Shown here: positions 63,562-64,000 of the stretch, piece by piece
Layout of the letters: each line of letters begins with the position of its first letter
Position numbering within the stretch: position 1 is the stretch's first letter
NCBI RefSeq assembly: GCF_947492965.1
Contig: NZ_CANLOZ010000006.1
Span: 186,001 to 250,000 of the forward strand
Direction: 5' to 3'
Source of the DNA: an uncultured Aquimarina sp.
Lineage (GTDB): Bacteria; Bacteroidota; Bacteroidia; Flavobacteriales; Flavobacteriaceae
Length of the DNA: 64,000 nt
Made by a program: the position numbers and the translations under genes
The notes under the pieces: model-generated
Told to the model about the DNA's origin: nothing
Database searches by the model: none
Seen by the model: the letters and a program-made list of their open reading frames with translations, nothing else

Positions 63562-64000
63562 TTGTTGTTGACGGTGCATAATCCACATTCTGATATTTTT
63601 TAAAACACATAAATGCATTTTTAGCAGCTAATGCACCTTGTTGTTGCTGTTCTTCAGAGAATGATAATTCTTCTACTACTTTTGTAAAGGTTTTCCAACG
63701 GGTTAACGATTGTTCTGGGTTTTTTCCAAAAAAATGAAACTCTTTTACCTCTTCTAAATGCTTACAATTTTTCAAGCGTTTAGAAATTAATAAACCTCCT
63801 AGCATAGAACCTTCAATCACATATAGCGCTCCAATAAGCGCCGCAGTCGAGGACACAGAAAATGAAAATTCTTCATCATTCAATAGATCATGATCCGATA
63901 AATAGGCTATATCTTTGTGCAAAGCATCGCTTTTTTCATTAGAAATAAAAGATAACAATGTATCAGGAGCTAATTGTTTATTTGCTATTAGCTGTTGTTC
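63548..64000 (-). CDS. Biliverdin-producing heme oxygenase (5' partial)
   Basis: The minus-strand frame is open through the right window edge (residues EQQLIANKQLAPDTLLSFIS at the edge), so the N-terminal part, including the proximal heme histidine, is missing. What remains (151 codons including the stop) has the heme oxygenase distal helix in GALYVIEGSMLGGLLISKRL and the C-terminal WKTFTKVVEEL. By family, it cleaves heme to biliverdin, iron and CO, and often serves a bacteriophytochrome encoded nearby. No such gene is in the window. The 3' end overlaps the GT9 gene by 14 bases in convergent orientation. Confidence 0.82.
   Translation of the reverse strand, partial: EQQLIANKQLAPDTLLSFISNEKSDALHKDIAYLSDHDLLNDEEFSFSVSSTAALIGALYVIEGSMLGGLLISKRLKNCKHLEEVKEFHFFGKNPEQSLTRWKTFTKVVEELSFSEEQQQQGALAAKNAFMCFKKYQNVDYAPSTTITSF

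Overview
The window reads as a chromosomal segment of a marine-type Flavobacteriaceae bacterium (Bacteroidota). This rests on the AT-rich composition, a type IX secretion (T9SS) adhesin with a CHU_C-type C-terminal sorting domain beside a PorP/SprF partner, flavobacterial families of unknown function (DUF4837, DUF6909, DUF6341, DUF6427, DUF4254), and TAnnTTTG-type promoter elements in place of E. coli-like ones. An Aquimarina-like genus is a guess only. No tRNA, rRNA, CRISPR array or intact mobile element was seen.

Layout: 1-6.7 kb holds the C-terminal 1,910 residues of a giant SprB-like repeat adhesin, cut by the left edge, and its SprF-like outer-membrane partner. 6.9-8.5 kb (minus strand) holds a DoxX-like membrane protein and DNA polymerase III delta'. 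8.8-15.3 kb (plus) holds pgk, a LysM lytic transglycosylase, a DUF4837 lipoprotein and tex. 15.4-16.4 kb (minus) holds a small secreted protein with an internal repeat, and tatA. 16.6-20.7 kb (plus) is an M23 peptidase, a GH3-family enzyme and DUF6909.

20.7-58.6 kb is one very long plus-strand surface-polysaccharide locus of about 29 genes. It contains two Wzz-like proteins flanking or interleaved with the dTDP-L-rhamnose genes rfbBACD; a CMP-pseudaminic acid pathway (pseB, C, F, G, I) in which a formyltransferase sits where the acetyltransferase PseH would be expected; tailoring genes (asparagine-synthase-like, PhyH-like dioxygenase, left-handed beta-helix acyltransferase, methyltransferase); several glycosyltransferases; two Wzx flippases; five O-antigen polymerase/ligase-like membrane proteins; three polyprenyl-phosphate sugar-1-phosphate transferases; and ugd plus UDP-glucuronate decarboxylase for UDP-xylose. 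A glycosyltransferase/phosphotransferase pair is present twice (41.9-44.4 and 51.0-53.6 kb). Terminator and promoter signals near 41.7 kb and a strong promoter near 50.9 kb divide the locus into transcription units.

58.7-64 kb returns to housekeeping genes: purD, DUF6341 (minus), DUF6427, a gene scar holding a decayed D12-class DNA adenine methyltransferase, DUF4254 with a family 9 glycosyltransferase, and the C-terminal part of a heme oxygenase (minus) cut by the right edge.

How it fits together: the polysaccharide locus can supply dTDP-rhamnose, probably a 7-N-formylated pseudaminic acid, and UDP-xylose. It can start chains on undecaprenyl phosphate by three alternative initiators, and flip, polymerise or ligate them with redundant Wzx and Wzy/WaaL-like proteins. 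This suggests two or three related glycans (for example O-antigen and exopolysaccharide) built from one region. The least described points are the formyl-for-acetyl substitution in the Pse pathway, the redundant ligase/initiator modules, and the GH3-DUF6909 pair.
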